The translations under genes were made by a program, and so were the position numbers. A model generated the notes under the pieces. It saw nothing but the letters and a program-made list of their open reading frames with translations, did not search any database and had not been told where the DNA came from. Below are positions 19,143 to 28,502 of a stretch of 64,000 nucleotides of DNA, piece after piece. This DNA comes from Cycloclasticus pugetii PS-1 (lineage in GTDB: Bacteria; Pseudomonadota; Gammaproteobacteria; Methylococcales; Cycloclasticaceae): the NCBI RefSeq assembly GCF_000384415.1, contig NZ_ARVU01000001.1, forward strand, positions 1,736,001-1,800,000, read 5' to 3'. Each line of letters opens with the position of its first letter. Position 1 is the stretch's first letter.

Positions 19143-19607
19143 TTATTCTTCGGAGCTACTGCTAAACAAAAATTGACCAATAATCTGTTCAAGCACTAAC
19201 GCTGATTGCGTCATCTCAAGTTGACTGCCGTGAACAAGTACTTCTTCTTCACCGCCAGGCTCAAGCCCAACAAACTGCTCCCCCAACAAGCCTGCTGTTA
19301 AAATACTCGCATTACTGTCAGAAGGTAATTGGTTGTACTTTGCATCGATCTTCATCGTGACAACAGCCTCAAATGAGTCTGGGTCAAAATCAATCGCCTT
19401 TACTCGGCCTATGTTGACGCCAGCCATTGATACTGGCGCACGCACTTTTAGGCTACCAATATTTTCAAAGTTAGCAATAACATCGTAACCTTCGTCACTA
19501 TTTGCATTGCTTAAATTGCTCACTTCCATAGACAAGAAAAACATCGCAACAAAGCCAATGGCTACAAAAAAACCTACTAAAATCTCAATCGATCTTGATA
19601 TGTGCAT
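19143..19607 (-). CDS. mlaD: MCE-domain substrate-binding protein MlaD
   Basis: MlaD is a hexameric inner-membrane-anchored periplasmic ring that passes phospholipids through the Mla transporter. The 154-residue protein has one N-terminal membrane helix and a single MCE domain: FENIGSLKVRAPVSMAGVNIGRV, with the family's VxxxGVxVGxV pattern, then TAGLLGEQFVGLEPG. A short C-terminal helical tail ends in serines and glutamates. It lies three bases after mlaE. The length is slightly under the usual 160-185 residues. Confidence 0.93.
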   Translation of the reverse strand: MHISRSIEILVGFFVAIGFVAMFFLSMEVSNLSNANSDEGYDVIANFENIGSLKVRAPVSMAGVNIGRVKAIDFDPDSFEAVVTMKIDAKYNQLPSDSNASILTAGLLGEQFVGLEPGGEEEVLVHGSQLEMTQSALVLEQIIGQFLFSSSSEE

Positions 19608-19609
19608 AC

Positions 19610-20392
19610 CTAGATATCTCCAAACATCAATGCAGTTAAAATAAAATCTAACAATAAAATAGCAAATGCAGAGTGAACAACCGTTCTCGTTGTTGCTCTC
19701 CCCACTCCTTCAGAAGTAGGCACCGCATCATAACCTTCAAAAATAGCAATCCATGTGACTACCCAACCAAACACTACACTTTTAATTAAGCCATTAATAA
19801 TGTCTTCGTTGAAATCAATCTTAGCCTGCATTTGAGACCAAAAACCACCTTCGTCAATGCCAAGCAAGCCAACGCCGATAAAGTATCCACCTAAAACACC
19901 AACCGCACTAAACAATGTCGCTAAAATAGGCATTGAAAGCAAACCTGCCAAGAAACGTGGCGCCATAACTCTTTTGACTGGGTCAACAGCCATCATCTCC
20001 ATTCCAGACAATTGCTCAGTGGCTTTCATTAAACCAATTTCTGCGGTTAGTGCTGACCCCGCACGACCAGCAAATAACAATGCCGTTACCACTGGGCCTA
20101 ACTCTCTAACCAGTGACGCGGCAACCATGACGCCCAGCATGCCTTCTGCGCCAAAGTCTGACAGCGTATAAAACCCTTGTAATGCCAGCACCATACCGAC
20201 AAAAACTCCTGAAATAATAATCAAGGAAAAACTCAGCACACCAACCGAATACATCTGTGCAATTAACAATCGCGGCCTCATCAAAACACTTGGGATGCTC
20301 AGCAAAATGTTAACAAAAAAAACAGATCCTCGACCCAAACGCTCAAGCATACTCAATGATGCAGCCCCTAAGCGTTGCAAATAATCTAGCAT
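19610..20392 (-). CDS. mlaE: Lipid asymmetry ABC transporter permease MlaE
   Basis: This 260-residue integral membrane protein is the permease of the MlaFEDB complex. Family marks are GMVLALQGFYTLSDFGAEGMLG, the long cytoplasmic stretch LRELGPVVTALLFAGRAGSALTAEIG-type segment (about residues 90-115), and MKATEQLSGMEMMAVDPV, the coupling helix that contacts the ATPase. Five or six membrane helices are visible. It lies between mlaF (19-base gap) and mlaD. Confidence 0.94.
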   Translation of the reverse strand: MLDYLQRLGAASLSMLERLGRGSVFFVNILLSIPSVLMRPRLLIAQMYSVGVLSFSLIIISGVFVGMVLALQGFYTLSDFGAEGMLGVMVAASLVRELGPVVTALLFAGRAGSALTAEIGLMKATEQLSGMEMMAVDPVKRVMAPRFLAGLLSMPILATLFSAVGVLGGYFIGVGLLGIDEGGFWSQMQAKIDFNEDIINGLIKSVVFGWVVTWIAIFEGYDAVPTSEGVGRATTRTVVHSAFAILLLDFILTALMFGDI

Positions 20393-20411
20393 GCTAAAGT
20401 CACCTTTATTC

Positions 20412-21248
20412 TCACGTCTCTATTCCCATTAAGTCTTTTGCATACTCTTTGGCTGCATAATGAAAAGGAACAGGCCCATCAGCCATTCCCTGCATAAACT
20501 GTTGCGTCCATTCAGAGTCTGATTGTGCTAATTGCTCCGGCGAGCCGTGCTCAACCACTTTGCCCTTTGATACCAGATAAACATAGTCTGCAATGGCACA
20601 GGTTTCTTTCACATCATGTGACACCACAATACTCGATAGGCCTAATGCATTATTCAACAAGCGAATTAACTGCACCAACACACCCATCGAAATGGGGTCT
20701 TGTCCAGTAAATGGCTCATCGTACATAATCATCATTGGGTCTAGTGCAATAGCTCGAGCCAATGCAACACGTCGCGCCATACCACCGGACAACTCGGCCG
20801 GCATCATATCCCTTGCGCCGCGCAAACCAACCGCATTTAACTTCATTAATACTAAATGGCGAATTAACGACTCGGGAAGCTGAGTGTGTTCACGTAGCGG
20901 AAACGCCACATTGTCAAACACCGAAATATCCGTTAGCAATGCACCACTTTGAAACAGCATTCCCATTTTTTTACGCAGTTGATAAAGGTGCTTATGTTTT
21001 AGCTGATGAACATTCTGCCCATCTACTTCAATAGAACCAGATGAAGGTTTCAACTGACCACCAATTAACTTCAACAAGGTAGTCTTTCCTGTCCCACTAG
21101 GCCCCATAATGGCCGTGACTTTTCCACGCTGAATATCCATATCTACGCCATCAAAGATAAGCTTTGATCCGCGAGAAAAATGGACATCTCTAACTTTTAT
21201 TAATGAAGTCGTTTCCGTCAATGACGTTTCCCTAGTTTCTTTCAACAC
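20412..21248 (-). CDS. mlaF: Lipid asymmetry ABC transporter ATP-binding protein MlaF
   Basis: MlaF powers phospholipid trafficking across the envelope. The 278-residue protein has Walker A GPSGTGKTT, the Q-loop MLFQSGALLTD, the signature AELSGGMARRVALARA in its MlaF-typical form, Walker B MIMYDEPFTGQDP and the switch histidine in VVSHDV. The C-terminal extension past the ATPase core is where MlaB and neighbouring MlaF subunits bind in the known structures. The start is a GTG with no strong ribosome binding site. A sigma-70-like promoter lies about 37 bases upstream. Confidence 0.95.
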   Translation of the reverse strand: MLKETRETSLTETTSLIKVRDVHFSRGSKLIFDGVDMDIQRGKVTAIMGPSGTGKTTLLKLIGGQLKPSSGSIEVDGQNVHQLKHKHLYQLRKKMGMLFQSGALLTDISVFDNVAFPLREHTQLPESLIRHLVLMKLNAVGLRGARDMMPAELSGGMARRVALARAIALDPMMIMYDEPFTGQDPISMGVLVQLIRLLNNALGLSSIVVSHDVKETCAIADYVYLVSKGKVVEHGSPEQLAQSDSEWTQQFMQGMADGPVPFHYAAKEYAKDLMGIET

Positions 21249-21284
21249 TATTATCAGCGTTATTGAAGATAAAATAAATCAGGC

Positions 21285-21313
21285 ATTGTCCCTACCTTAT
21301 CAATGCACGTCAA
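21285..21313 (-). promoter_or_regulatory. Putative sigma-70 promoter of the mla operon
   Basis: Reading the minus strand, TTGACG (21313-21308) is followed after 17 bases by GACAAT (21290-21285). Both hexamers match the consensus at the strongest positions, and the spacing is ideal. Transcription would begin near 21278 and leave a leader of about 30 bases before mlaF. Confidence 0.5.
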
Positions 21314-21438
21314 TCCGAACTTTCACTATTTATGGCGCAATCTTTTAAAACCCAATTGTTTTTTTCGCTTAAACTATCCACTTTTTATGCGACAATAAAT
21401 TTCGCGTTAACTTAACCTATTCTCCTTACCTTAATCTT

Positions 21439-22416
21439 ATGCTTGTATTTTCTGTTGCGCTGCTTGCAGGCTTTTTCTTTTTAATTTTTTCAGCTGATTA
21501 TTTTGTTAAGGGCACTTCCGCTATTGCGCGAAATATTGGAATATCGCCGTTAATTATTGGTCTCACCATCATTGGCTTGGGCACTTCGGCCCCTGAAATG
21601 TTGGTTGCTGGAATAGCCTCTGTTCAAGGCAACACTGGTCTTGCAACAGGCAATGCCGTTGGCTCAAATATCGCTAATATTGGTCTAGTACTCGGTGTTA
21701 CCGCGTTAATCAGCCCCATTTTGATAAAGTCATCTTTACTTAAACGCGAACTACCTATTTTATTGGTCATCTCTATAATCAGTTACCTTTTACTCGTTGA
21801 TGGCCACCTATCAAGATTTGACGGACTTATTTTAATTGCTGGGCTCATTGCTTTCCTTTACTGGTTATTACGCAGCGCTCAACAGAACAAGCAGCAAAAA
21901 AAAGACATCTTAGCAGCCGAATTTGATGACGAAATCCCAAGCGACCTAAGTACAAAGACTGCCTCTTTTTATGTCATCATCGGCCTTACTATCCTCATTA
22001 TTAGTTCAAAACTACTAGTTTGGGCAGCCGTCAATATTGCCATCCTCTTTGGTGTTAGTGATTTAGTCATTGGATTAACCATTATCGCCATAGGAACTAG
22101 CTTGCCAGAATTAGCAGCTTCTATTATGAGCGTTATTAAAAAAGAGCCTGATCTTGCTGTAGGAAACATTATTGGGTCGAATGCCTTCAACTTATTAGCT
22201 GTCTTATGTTTGCCTGGGCTTCTTCACCCTGGCAATGTAGATCCACAGCTCGTTTCACGCGACCTCCCCATTATGCTTGGCTTTACTTTATGCCTATTCA
22301 TTTTTTCATATAGTTTTAATGGCCAACCTAAGATCAACCGTTTTAAAGGTGGGGTTTTTATGCTATTTTTTGTCGCCTACCTTAGCAAGGTATACTTAGA
22401 TACTCTTGGAATTTAG
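21439..22416 (+). CDS. yrbG: Calcium/sodium antiporter family protein YrbG
   Basis: This 325-residue inner-membrane protein belongs to the CaCA cation antiporter superfamily. The two inverted alpha-repeats are clear: GLGTSAPEMLVAG with GNAVGSNIANIGLVLG in the first half, and AIGTSLPELAASI with GNIIGSNAFNLLAV in the second. These carry the ion-coordinating acidic and asparagine residues. The transported ions are inferred from the family. It is divergent from mlaF, the same arrangement as in Escherichia coli, and leads the kds-lpt-rpoN run. Confidence 0.93.
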   Translation: MLVFSVALLAGFFFLIFSADYFVKGTSAIARNIGISPLIIGLTIIGLGTSAPEMLVAGIASVQGNTGLATGNAVGSNIANIGLVLGVTALISPILIKSSLLKRELPILLVISIISYLLLVDGHLSRFDGLILIAGLIAFLYWLLRSAQQNKQQKKDILAAEFDDEIPSDLSTKTASFYVIIGLTILIISSKLLVWAAVNIAILFGVSDLVIGLTIIAIGTSLPELAASIMSVIKKEPDLAVGNIIGSNAFNLLAVLCLPGLLHPGNVDPQLVSRDLPIMLGFTLCLFIFSYSFNGQPKINRFKGGVFMLFFVAYLSKVYLDTLGI

Positions 22417-22436
22417 CACAACTGAACACCGACCTA

Positions 22437-23417
22437 ATGCCTGATAACCATCATCGAACTCAACTTAAGCAACTAGGCTTGGCCGTTGTACAAACCGAAG
22501 CAGACGCTATTGCTAATCTCGCCGGACACATTGACGAACATTTTATCGATGCGTGTGAACTGATGCTTAAATGTGACGGCAAAGTTGTCGTCATCGGTAT
22601 GGGAAAATCAGGCCATATTGGTAATAAAATTGCTGCCACGCTAGCCAGCACCGGAACACCTGCTTTTTTCATTCACCCAGGGGAAGCCAGCCATGGCGAT
22701 CTTGGCATGATCACTAAAAACGATGTCGCTTTAGCGCTTTCAAATTCAGGCGAAACCGGAGAAGTGCTCACCATTTTACCCATTCTTAAACGTTTAGGCA
22801 TTCCACTCATTTCTATCACAGGCAATCCAAGTTCAACCTTAGCAAGCCTTTCTGACGCACCCATTAATGCCAGTGTTGCTAAAGAAGCTTGCCCATTGGG
22901 CCTTGCGCCTACCTCCAGCACCACAGCTGCGTTGGTTATGGGCGACGCCTTGGCCATTGCGTTACTTGAGGCACGCGGCTTTACCGAAGCGGACTTCGCT
23001 CTTTCACACCCAGGCGGCAGCCTAGGAAGGCGTCTATTACTTCATGTTAGTGACATTATGCATCAGGGTGATGATATTCCAATCACTGAAGAAACAGCGC
23101 CGGTAAGCGCCGCCTTGCTTGAAATGACAGAAAAAAAATTAGGAATGACGGCTATTACAAACCAACAAGGTGATTTAACCGGTATTTTCACCGATGGCGA
23201 TTTACGACGCATGCTTGAAAATAATATTGACATCCACGGCACTGAAATCAAACAAGTGATGACCCGTGGAGGCGCGACTATTAGCTCAACACAACTGGCC
23301 GTCGAGGCCTTACAACTGATGCAAGATAAAAAAATTAACGCATTATTGGTCACCGATAACAACCAACTGGTTGGTGCTCTTAATATGCACGATATGCTAA
23401 AAGCAGGGCTATCATGA
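22437..23417 (+). CDS. kdsD: D-arabinose 5-phosphate isomerase
   Basis: KdsD interconverts ribulose 5-phosphate and arabinose 5-phosphate, the first step towards the Kdo sugar of lipopolysaccharide. The 326-residue protein has an N-terminal SIS sugar-isomerase domain (VVIGMGKSGHIGNKIAATLAS, SNSGETGEVL, PTSSTTAALVMGDALA) and two C-terminal CBS repeats from about residue 205 onwards. It overlaps kdsC by four bases (ATGA), so the two consecutive pathway enzymes are translationally coupled. Confidence 0.96.
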   Translation: MPDNHHRTQLKQLGLAVVQTEADAIANLAGHIDEHFIDACELMLKCDGKVVVIGMGKSGHIGNKIAATLASTGTPAFFIHPGEASHGDLGMITKNDVALALSNSGETGEVLTILPILKRLGIPLISITGNPSSTLASLSDAPINASVAKEACPLGLAPTSSTTAALVMGDALAIALLEARGFTEADFALSHPGGSLGRRLLLHVSDIMHQGDDIPITEETAPVSAALLEMTEKKLGMTAITNQQGDLTGIFTDGDLRRMLENNIDIHGTEIKQVMTRGGATISSTQLAVEALQLMQDKKINALLVTDNNQLVGALNMHDMLKAGLS

Positions 23418-23953
23418 TTGAGCTAACTGATGATTTTCAGCAACGGGCACAAGATATCCGATGCGTTATTTTTGATGTCGATGGGGTGTTAACAGACGGA
23501 AAATTGTTTTTTGACCTAAAAGGCAATGAGTACAAATCTTTTCATGCACAAGATGGACAAGGCTTAAAACTACTCCAGCAAAATGATATCGATGTTGCCG
23601 TTATTTCTGGCCGCTCATCCCCCCTTGTCGAGCAAAGAATGAAAAACCTTGGCGTGACAAATATTTACCAAGGCCAAGAAAACAAAACCGCCGCGTTTAA
23701 CCATTTACTAAAAAAACTTAACATTACCCCAAATCAAGTGGCGCACGTTGGTGACGACTTACCCGACTTAGCGCTAATGACACGAACTCGCTTAGCCATT
23801 GCCGTTAAAGACGCAAACCCATCTATACTTGGATACTGCCAAGGCCAAACAGAACGACTCGGGGGACACGGTGCCGCTCGAGAAGTCTGTGATACTATTT
23901 TAAGCATTCAAGACAAACTCACGCCTTCTGTGCAACTGTTCTGTGACACCTAA
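23414..23953 (+). CDS. kdsC: 3-deoxy-D-manno-octulosonate 8-phosphate phosphatase
   Basis: KdsC removes phosphate from Kdo-8-phosphate to release free Kdo. The 179-residue enzyme is a C0-type HAD phosphatase without a cap domain. The nucleophile motif is FDVDGVLTDGKLF, with Asp and Asp two residues apart. Motif II is VISGRSS, a conserved lysine follows in QGQENK, and the metal motif is HVGDDLPDLALM. The C-terminal GGHGAAREVCD is conserved in KdsC. It overlaps kdsD and runs into lptC. Confidence 0.96.
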   Translation: MIELTDDFQQRAQDIRCVIFDVDGVLTDGKLFFDLKGNEYKSFHAQDGQGLKLLQQNDIDVAVISGRSSPLVEQRMKNLGVTNIYQGQENKTAAFNHLLKKLNITPNQVAHVGDDLPDLALMTRTRLAIAVKDANPSILGYCQGQTERLGGHGAAREVCDTILSIQDKLTPSVQLFCDT

Positions 23954-23960
23954 CACCCTA

Positions 23961-24518
23961 ATGAAACCTCTTAAAATCCTTGCCTTGGCTCTATTTGCCG
24001 CTGGCACTTGGTGGATTGCCTTCACACAAGAGCCAGAAGCGCCTGTACAAACGACAAAACCAGGGCATAAAATTGATTATTTTTTAAAACATTTTGAAGC
24101 CCTCAGCATGACCTTATCGGGCGAACCAAAACAACGAATAAAAGCAGAATACATGCAACATTTTGTTGATGACGACAGCACCGAGCTTACTCGCCCTATC
24201 ATGACCATGTATTCACCAGACAAACCTGATTTGCACATTAATTCGGAGACTGGTTATTTATCTTCAGACGGTGAACTTGTTTTACTCAATGGTGCCGTAA
24301 ACATCAGACGAGAGGCATTAAAAAATATTGCGCCACTTGAAATCGACACGCATAATCTACGCATTCAATTGCCCAACGATTTTGCAGAAACCGATGAGTT
24401 TGTGAAAATAAAATCTGGCACTAACGCCATTGAAGGCATGGGCTTACGTGCCCACTTTCGAGAACCCATTAATATTAAAATACTAGAACAAGTTCGAGGC
24501 CGCCATGAAATCAACTAA
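23961..24518 (+). CDS. lptC: LPS export system protein LptC
   Basis: LptC is a bitopic inner-membrane protein that takes lipopolysaccharide from LptB2FG and hands it to the LptA bridge. The product has one N-terminal membrane helix (ILALALFAAGTWWIAF) and a periplasmic beta-jellyroll. LSGEPKQRIKAEYMQHF and SSDGELVLLNGAVNIRRE are the usual segments. I chose the ATG at 23961 (185 residues). A GTG at 23943 overlapping kdsC is possible, and neither start has a clear ribosome binding site. It overlaps lptA by 14 bases. Confidence 0.92.
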   Translation: MKPLKILALALFAAGTWWIAFTQEPEAPVQTTKPGHKIDYFLKHFEALSMTLSGEPKQRIKAEYMQHFVDDDSTELTRPIMTMYSPDKPDLHINSETGYLSSDGELVLLNGAVNIRREALKNIAPLEIDTHNLRIQLPNDFAETDEFVKIKSGTNAIEGMGLRAHFREPINIKILEQVRGRHEIN

Positions 24519-25008
24519 ACAAACGCTTCTTTTTTTAACACTGACATTAATCTCAGTGACAACACCCTTGTGGGCGCTCAGTACAGATAAACAAAAACCG
24601 GTAGAGGTTGAGGCCGATAACTTTAATTTAGATGACGCGAAAAAAATTACCGTCTATTCTGGTAACGTTATTATCACCCAAGGCAGCATGGAAATTATAG
24701 CTGATAAAGTCACCATTTATGGCGTTCGCGGTACCACCGATAAAGTTATTGCCATTGGAAACCCAGTTAAATTCAAACAACAACCTGATGGTAACCAAGG
24801 ACTTATTCGAGGTGAAGCTAATCGGTTTAACTACTTGGTAACCAAAGACACTTTGGTGCTATTAGACGATGCCACTTTATGGCAAAACGGTAACACCTTC
24901 GCCAGCGATCGAATTGAATACGACAGCAAGCGCTCTATCGTCAAAGCAGGTGATAAAAAAGCAGGCTCTAAACGTGTAAAAGTAACCTTAGAGCCTGCAA
25001 AAAAATAA
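24505..25008 (+). CDS. lptA: LPS export periplasmic protein LptA
   Basis: LptA polymerises into the periplasmic bridge along which lipopolysaccharide slides to the outer membrane. The 167-residue product begins with a signal peptide that likely ends after PLWALS. The OstA-like beta-jellyroll follows: [21 protein letters not shown] with [19 protein letters not shown], then [11 protein letters not shown] lysine-rich C-terminus closes it. Its stop overlaps the lptB start by one base. Confidence 0.94.
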   Translation: MKSTKQTLLFLTLTLISVTTPLWALSTDKQKPVEVEADNFNLDDAKKITVYSGNVIITQGSMEIIADKVTIYGVRGTTDKVIAIGNPVKFKQQPDGNQGLIRGEANRFNYLVTKDTLVLLDDATLWQNGNTFASDRIEYDSKRSIVKAGDKKAGSKRVKVTLEPAKK

Positions 25009-25733
25009 TGAGCACCTTAAAAACACATAATATCTGCAAACAATTCAATAATAGAAAAGTTGTTGATAACGTTAGTATTAACGTAAAAAGTGGTGAAGTT
25101 GTTGGTTTATTAGGCCCAAATGGTGCAGGCAAAACAACCTCTTTTTACATAACCGTTGGCCTCATTAAACCTGACAGTGGCGATGTCTTTCTTGATGACG
25201 AAAACATTACTCAAAGCCCTATGCATGTTCGCGCACGTCAGGGTCTTGGCTATTTACCACAAGAAGCCTCTATTTTTAGAAAATTAAGCGTAGAAGACAA
25301 TATTCGCGCCGTTCTACAAACACGAAAAACACTCTCACCCGGCCAGCAAGAACTGGTTCTTGATGAGTTATTAAATGAGTTTGCAATCGATCAATTACGT
25401 ACTCAAAATGCCTTAGCACTTTCTGGCGGTGAAAGACGCCGATTAGAAATAGCCCGTGCGCTAGCCACTGAACCTCGTTTTGTATTGTTAGATGAGCCTT
25501 TTGCCGGCGTTGACCCCATCTCTGTTATTGATATTCAAAAAATCATCCATCACTTGACCGAACGAGATATCGGTGTCCTCATTACCGACCATAATGTTAG
25601 GGAAACCTTAGGTACTTGTGATCGTGCATACATCCTAAATAATGGTCGTGTTATCACCGAAGGATCAGCTGAAGATATCTTAGAACACCGCGAGGTACGG
25701 GACGTTTATCTAGGGCATGAATTTCGCATGTAA
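25008..25733 (+). CDS. lptB: LPS export ABC transporter ATP-binding protein LptB
   Basis: LptB is the cytoplasmic ATPase of the LptB2FGC exporter. The 241-residue protein has Walker [12 protein letters not shown], the Q-loop [17 protein letters not shown], signature [16 protein letters not shown], Walker [17 protein letters not shown] and the switch histidine in [11 protein letters not shown]. The C-terminal [21 protein letters not shown] is diagnostic of LptB. lptF and lptG are not adjacent, as in most gammaproteobacteria. Confidence 0.97.
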   Translation: MSTLKTHNICKQFNNRKVVDNVSINVKSGEVVGLLGPNGAGKTTSFYITVGLIKPDSGDVFLDDENITQSPMHVRARQGLGYLPQEASIFRKLSVEDNIRAVLQTRKTLSPGQQELVLDELLNEFAIDQLRTQNALALSGGERRRLEIARALATEPRFVLLDEPFAGVDPISVIDIQKIIHHLTERDIGVLITDHNVRETLGTCDRAYILNNGRVITEGSAEDILEHREVRDVYLGHEFRM

Positions 25734-25832
25734 TTTCCAATTAAAAGTCATTCTTTTTGTTGAAATATGGGCTAAACTTACAACATGAGATGTCAGCAAG
25801 TTTTTAATTCTTTTGTACAACAGGCGGTATAA

Positions 25833-27281
25833 ATGAAGCAGTCATTACAGCTTCGAATAGGTCAGCATTTAACAATGACCCCTCAATTGCAACAGGCTAT
25901 TCGCTTGCTGCAATTATCGACAGTAGAGCTTCAACAAGAAATCCAAACCGTCCTAGATGGCAATATGATGTTGGAAGTTCCGGACGAAGAGCTTCCTGCT
26001 AATCAAGATGCTATAGACAAGAAAAATCTCCCCGCCGATGAAAAAACCAGCGAAGGTTCACAGGATCTTCTACCTGACGAGTTAGCCGTCGACACTTCAT
26101 GGGATGACATTTACGACCTAACCCCCTCACCCGGACTTAATCAAGCTTCAGACAGTATCGCCCCTGACCCTGGTAGTATCAATTCTGCTAAGCAGACTTT
26201 ACATGATCACCTGACGTGGCAGATGGAGTTAACCAATTTCTCAGATACTGACCGCGTCATAGCCACCACCATTATCGACAGTATCAACGACAACGGTTAT
26301 CTAAATTCAAGCCCTGAGCTTATTCACCAATACCTGTCAGAGCAACTAGACAATTTAGATCTAGATGAAGTTATTGCTGTTTTACATAAAGTGCAATCAT
26401 TCGACCCCATAGGTGTTGGAGCACTTGATTTACAAGATTGTTTGCTCATTCAATTAAAGCAACTGCCAGAAAATACGCCTCTTTTGTCACTTGCTATCGA
26501 ACTGGTCAGCAACTGTATGCCAGCACTTGGCTCTCAAGATAGTACAAAACTTAAACGCCAGATGGGCGTTGATGACGATACATTAGGGCAGATTATTGCT
26601 CTTATTCAGCAGCTCGATCCACGACCAGGGTCAGGTGTTGAAGAAACCAGTACCGAATACGTCACACCTGATGTTTATGTTAACAAAGTAAAAGGTCGCT
26701 GGCAGGTTTCTATCAATGGAGAGATCGCGACAAATATTCGTATTAATCCTTATTACCAAACGCTGATTAAACACGGCGATAAAAGCACCGACACTCAGGC
26801 CATGAAAAACCACTTGCAAGAAGCGCGTTGGTTTTTAAAAAGCCTACAAAGCAGAAATGAAACGTTGATGTTAGTCGCACAAGAAATTGTTAACCGGCAG
26901 CATGAATTCCTTGAGCATGGCGCTATCGCCATGAAGCCGATGGTATTACGTGACATCGCTGAAACCGTTGAAATGCATGAATCAACCATTTCACGCGTTA
27001 CGACAAACAAATACATGCATACACCCAACGGTATTTTTGAACTCAAGCATTTCTTTTCAAGCCATGTTTCAACTGACACAGGTGGAGAGTGTTCCGCTAC
27101 TGCGATTCGAGCCTTTATTAAAGAACTTGTTAGTAACGAAAACCCTAAAAAGCCTCTTAGCGACAATAAAATTGCCGTTATACTGGGAGAAAAAGGCATT
27201 AACGTTGCGAGAAGAACGATCGCCAAATACCGCGAATCCATCTCAATACCCCCTTCTAGTCAAAGGAAGCGAATTCTTTGA
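25833..27281 (+). CDS. rpoN: RNA polymerase sigma-54 factor
   Basis: RpoN directs RNA polymerase to -24/-12 promoters and needs AAA+ enhancer-binding proteins to start transcription. The 482-residue protein has the glutamine- and leucine-rich region I (TPQLQQAIRLLQLSTVELQQE), an acidic linker at about residues 50-105, the core-binding domain, the helix-turn-helix region around HESTISRVTTNKY, and the C-terminal RpoN box ARRTIAKYRES, which differs from the textbook form by one conservative change. It lies 99 bases after lptB, probably with its own promoter. Confidence 0.97.
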   Translation: MKQSLQLRIGQHLTMTPQLQQAIRLLQLSTVELQQEIQTVLDGNMMLEVPDEELPANQDAIDKKNLPADEKTSEGSQDLLPDELAVDTSWDDIYDLTPSPGLNQASDSIAPDPGSINSAKQTLHDHLTWQMELTNFSDTDRVIATTIIDSINDNGYLNSSPELIHQYLSEQLDNLDLDEVIAVLHKVQSFDPIGVGALDLQDCLLIQLKQLPENTPLLSLAIELVSNCMPALGSQDSTKLKRQMGVDDDTLGQIIALIQQLDPRPGSGVEETSTEYVTPDVYVNKVKGRWQVSINGEIATNIRINPYYQTLIKHGDKSTDTQAMKNHLQEARWFLKSLQSRNETLMLVAQEIVNRQHEFLEHGAIAMKPMVLRDIAETVEMHESTISRVTTNKYMHTPNGIFELKHFFSSHVSTDTGGECSATAIRAFIKELVSNENPKKPLSDNKIAVILGEKGINVARRTIAKYRESISIPPSSQRKRIL

Positions 27282-27309
27282 TTTTTTACCACCAAAACAG
27301 GAGAGTGAT

Positions 27310-27600
27310 ATGCAATTAGATCTATCTGGACACCACGTTGAAATTACCGATGCAATTAGAGAATATACAAATACAAAATTTGGTAAAATTAAACGTCATT
27401 TTGATAAAGTTATCGATGTACATGTTGTTTTATCCGTTGAAAAACTTGAACAAAAAGCAGAAGCGACTATTCAGCTAAACGGCTCAAAAATTTTTGCTGA
27501 AGATACGCAAGAAAACATGTATGCAGCCATCGACAACTTGGTTGACAAGTTAGATAGACAAGTTATAAAACACAAAGAAAAGACTAACGCTCACCGCTAA
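27310..27600 (+). CDS. hpf: Ribosome hibernation promoting factor (short HPF)
   Basis: Short HPF binds the 30S decoding region and helps form inactive 100S ribosome dimers in stationary phase. The 96-residue protein shows the family's beta-alpha-beta pattern: MQLDLSGHHVEITDAIREYT, KFGKIKRHFDKVIDVHVVL and DTQENMYAAIDNLVDKLDRQ. The start at 27310 has a strong ribosome binding site, AGGAGAG. It sits 28 bases after rpoN. A strong intrinsic terminator follows. Confidence 0.95.
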   Translation: MQLDLSGHHVEITDAIREYTNTKFGKIKRHFDKVIDVHVVLSVEKLEQKAEATIQLNGSKIFAEDTQENMYAAIDNLVDKLDRQVIKHKEKTNAHR

Positions 27601-27606
27601 TTAATT

Positions 27607-27633
27607 AAGGCCGACTTCACCGTCGGCCTTTTT
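27607..27633 (+). terminator. Intrinsic terminator after hpf
   Basis: AAGGCCGAC (27607-27615) and GTCGGCCTT (27622-27630) form a nine-base-pair GC-rich stem with loop TTCACC, followed by further T residues. It separates the rpoN-hpf transcript from rapZ, which starts only 12 bases later and so must rely on read-through or an internal promoter. Confidence 0.85.
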
Positions 27634-27644
27634 ACTGACTTATT

Positions 27645-28502
27645 ATGAAATTTATTATCGTTAGTGGTTTATCCGGATCAGGAAAAAGCGTCACTTTAGA
27701 TACCTTGGAAGACGCCGGTTTTTACTGCACGGATAATTTACCTGTTGCCTTATTATCAGATTTTGCAACATTGCTGACAGATTCAAAAAAACCTCTCTTT
27801 AGCAAAGCCGCTGTTGGCATCGATGCACGTAATGACCCGTCGTCCTTGGAGCAGTTCAGCGGTTTTATTGAACAACTAAAAAGCAATAATATCGATTATG
27901 ACATTATCTTTCTTAGAGCCAGTAAAGGCAGTTTAATTAAGCGTTTTAGTGAAACTCGACGAAAACACCCCTTATCTGACAGCAATACCTCGTTAGATGA
28001 GGCGCTAGACTTAGAACTTAACCGACTTAGCTTAATCTCAAGTCATGCAAGCATCCAAATTGATACAACGCACAGCAATGTGCATGAGTTACGCGGAATC
28101 ATTCGTGAACGTGTAAGCTTTGATAACAGCACAGGTTTGTCGCTTCAAGTCATGTCCTTTGGGTACAAACACGGGGCACCCAATGACGTCGACTTTGTAT
28201 TTGATGCTCGATGCCTCCCTAACCCATATTGGGAACCAAGTTTGCGTGAATTCACCGGGTTAGACAAACCTGTTATCGAGTTTCTAGATGATAAACAACT
28301 CGTTCAAGATTTTCTTCAAGATACCGCTAAATTCCTGACTCGCTGGGTGCCAGAGTTTATCAATACAAACCGTAATTATTTATCCATTGCTGTAGGCTGT
28401 ACCGGTGGACAACACCGCTCTGTTTACCTCACAGAAAAGTTAGCAAAATACCTTACTTCTCAAGCACTTAACGTAATCACTCGACACCGCGAATTAACCT
28501 AA
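27645..28502 (+). CDS. rapZ: RNase adapter protein RapZ (P-loop NTPase)
   Basis: In enterobacteria RapZ binds the sRNA GlmZ and guides RNase E to it, so controlling glucosamine-6-phosphate synthase. Homologues elsewhere are nucleotide-binding proteins of less certain role. The 285-residue product has Walker A GLSGSGKS, TLEDAGFYCTDNLPV, and the C-terminal domain segments MSFGYKHGAPNDVDFVFDARCLPNP and VGCTGGQHRSVYLTEKL, which hold the RNA- and ligand-binding residues. ptsN and npr, which usually flank rapZ, are both missing here. Confidence 0.95.
   Translation: MKFIIVSGLSGSGKSVTLDTLEDAGFYCTDNLPVALLSDFATLLTDSKKPLFSKAAVGIDARNDPSSLEQFSGFIEQLKSNNIDYDIIFLRASKGSLIKRFSETRRKHPLSDSNTSLDEALDLELNRLSLISSHASIQIDTTHSNVHELRGIIRERVSFDNSTGLSLQVMSFGYKHGAPNDVDFVFDARCLPNPYWEPSLREFTGLDKPVIEFLDDKQLVQDFLQDTAKFLTRWVPEFINTNRNYLSIAVGCTGGQHRSVYLTEKLAKYLTSQALNVITRHRELT

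Noticed and set aside
26950-27309. Plus-strand frame inside rpoN that would extend hpf by about 120 residues
   Set aside because: It lies wholly within the rpoN coding region in another frame, and hpf has its own strong ribosome binding site before 27310.
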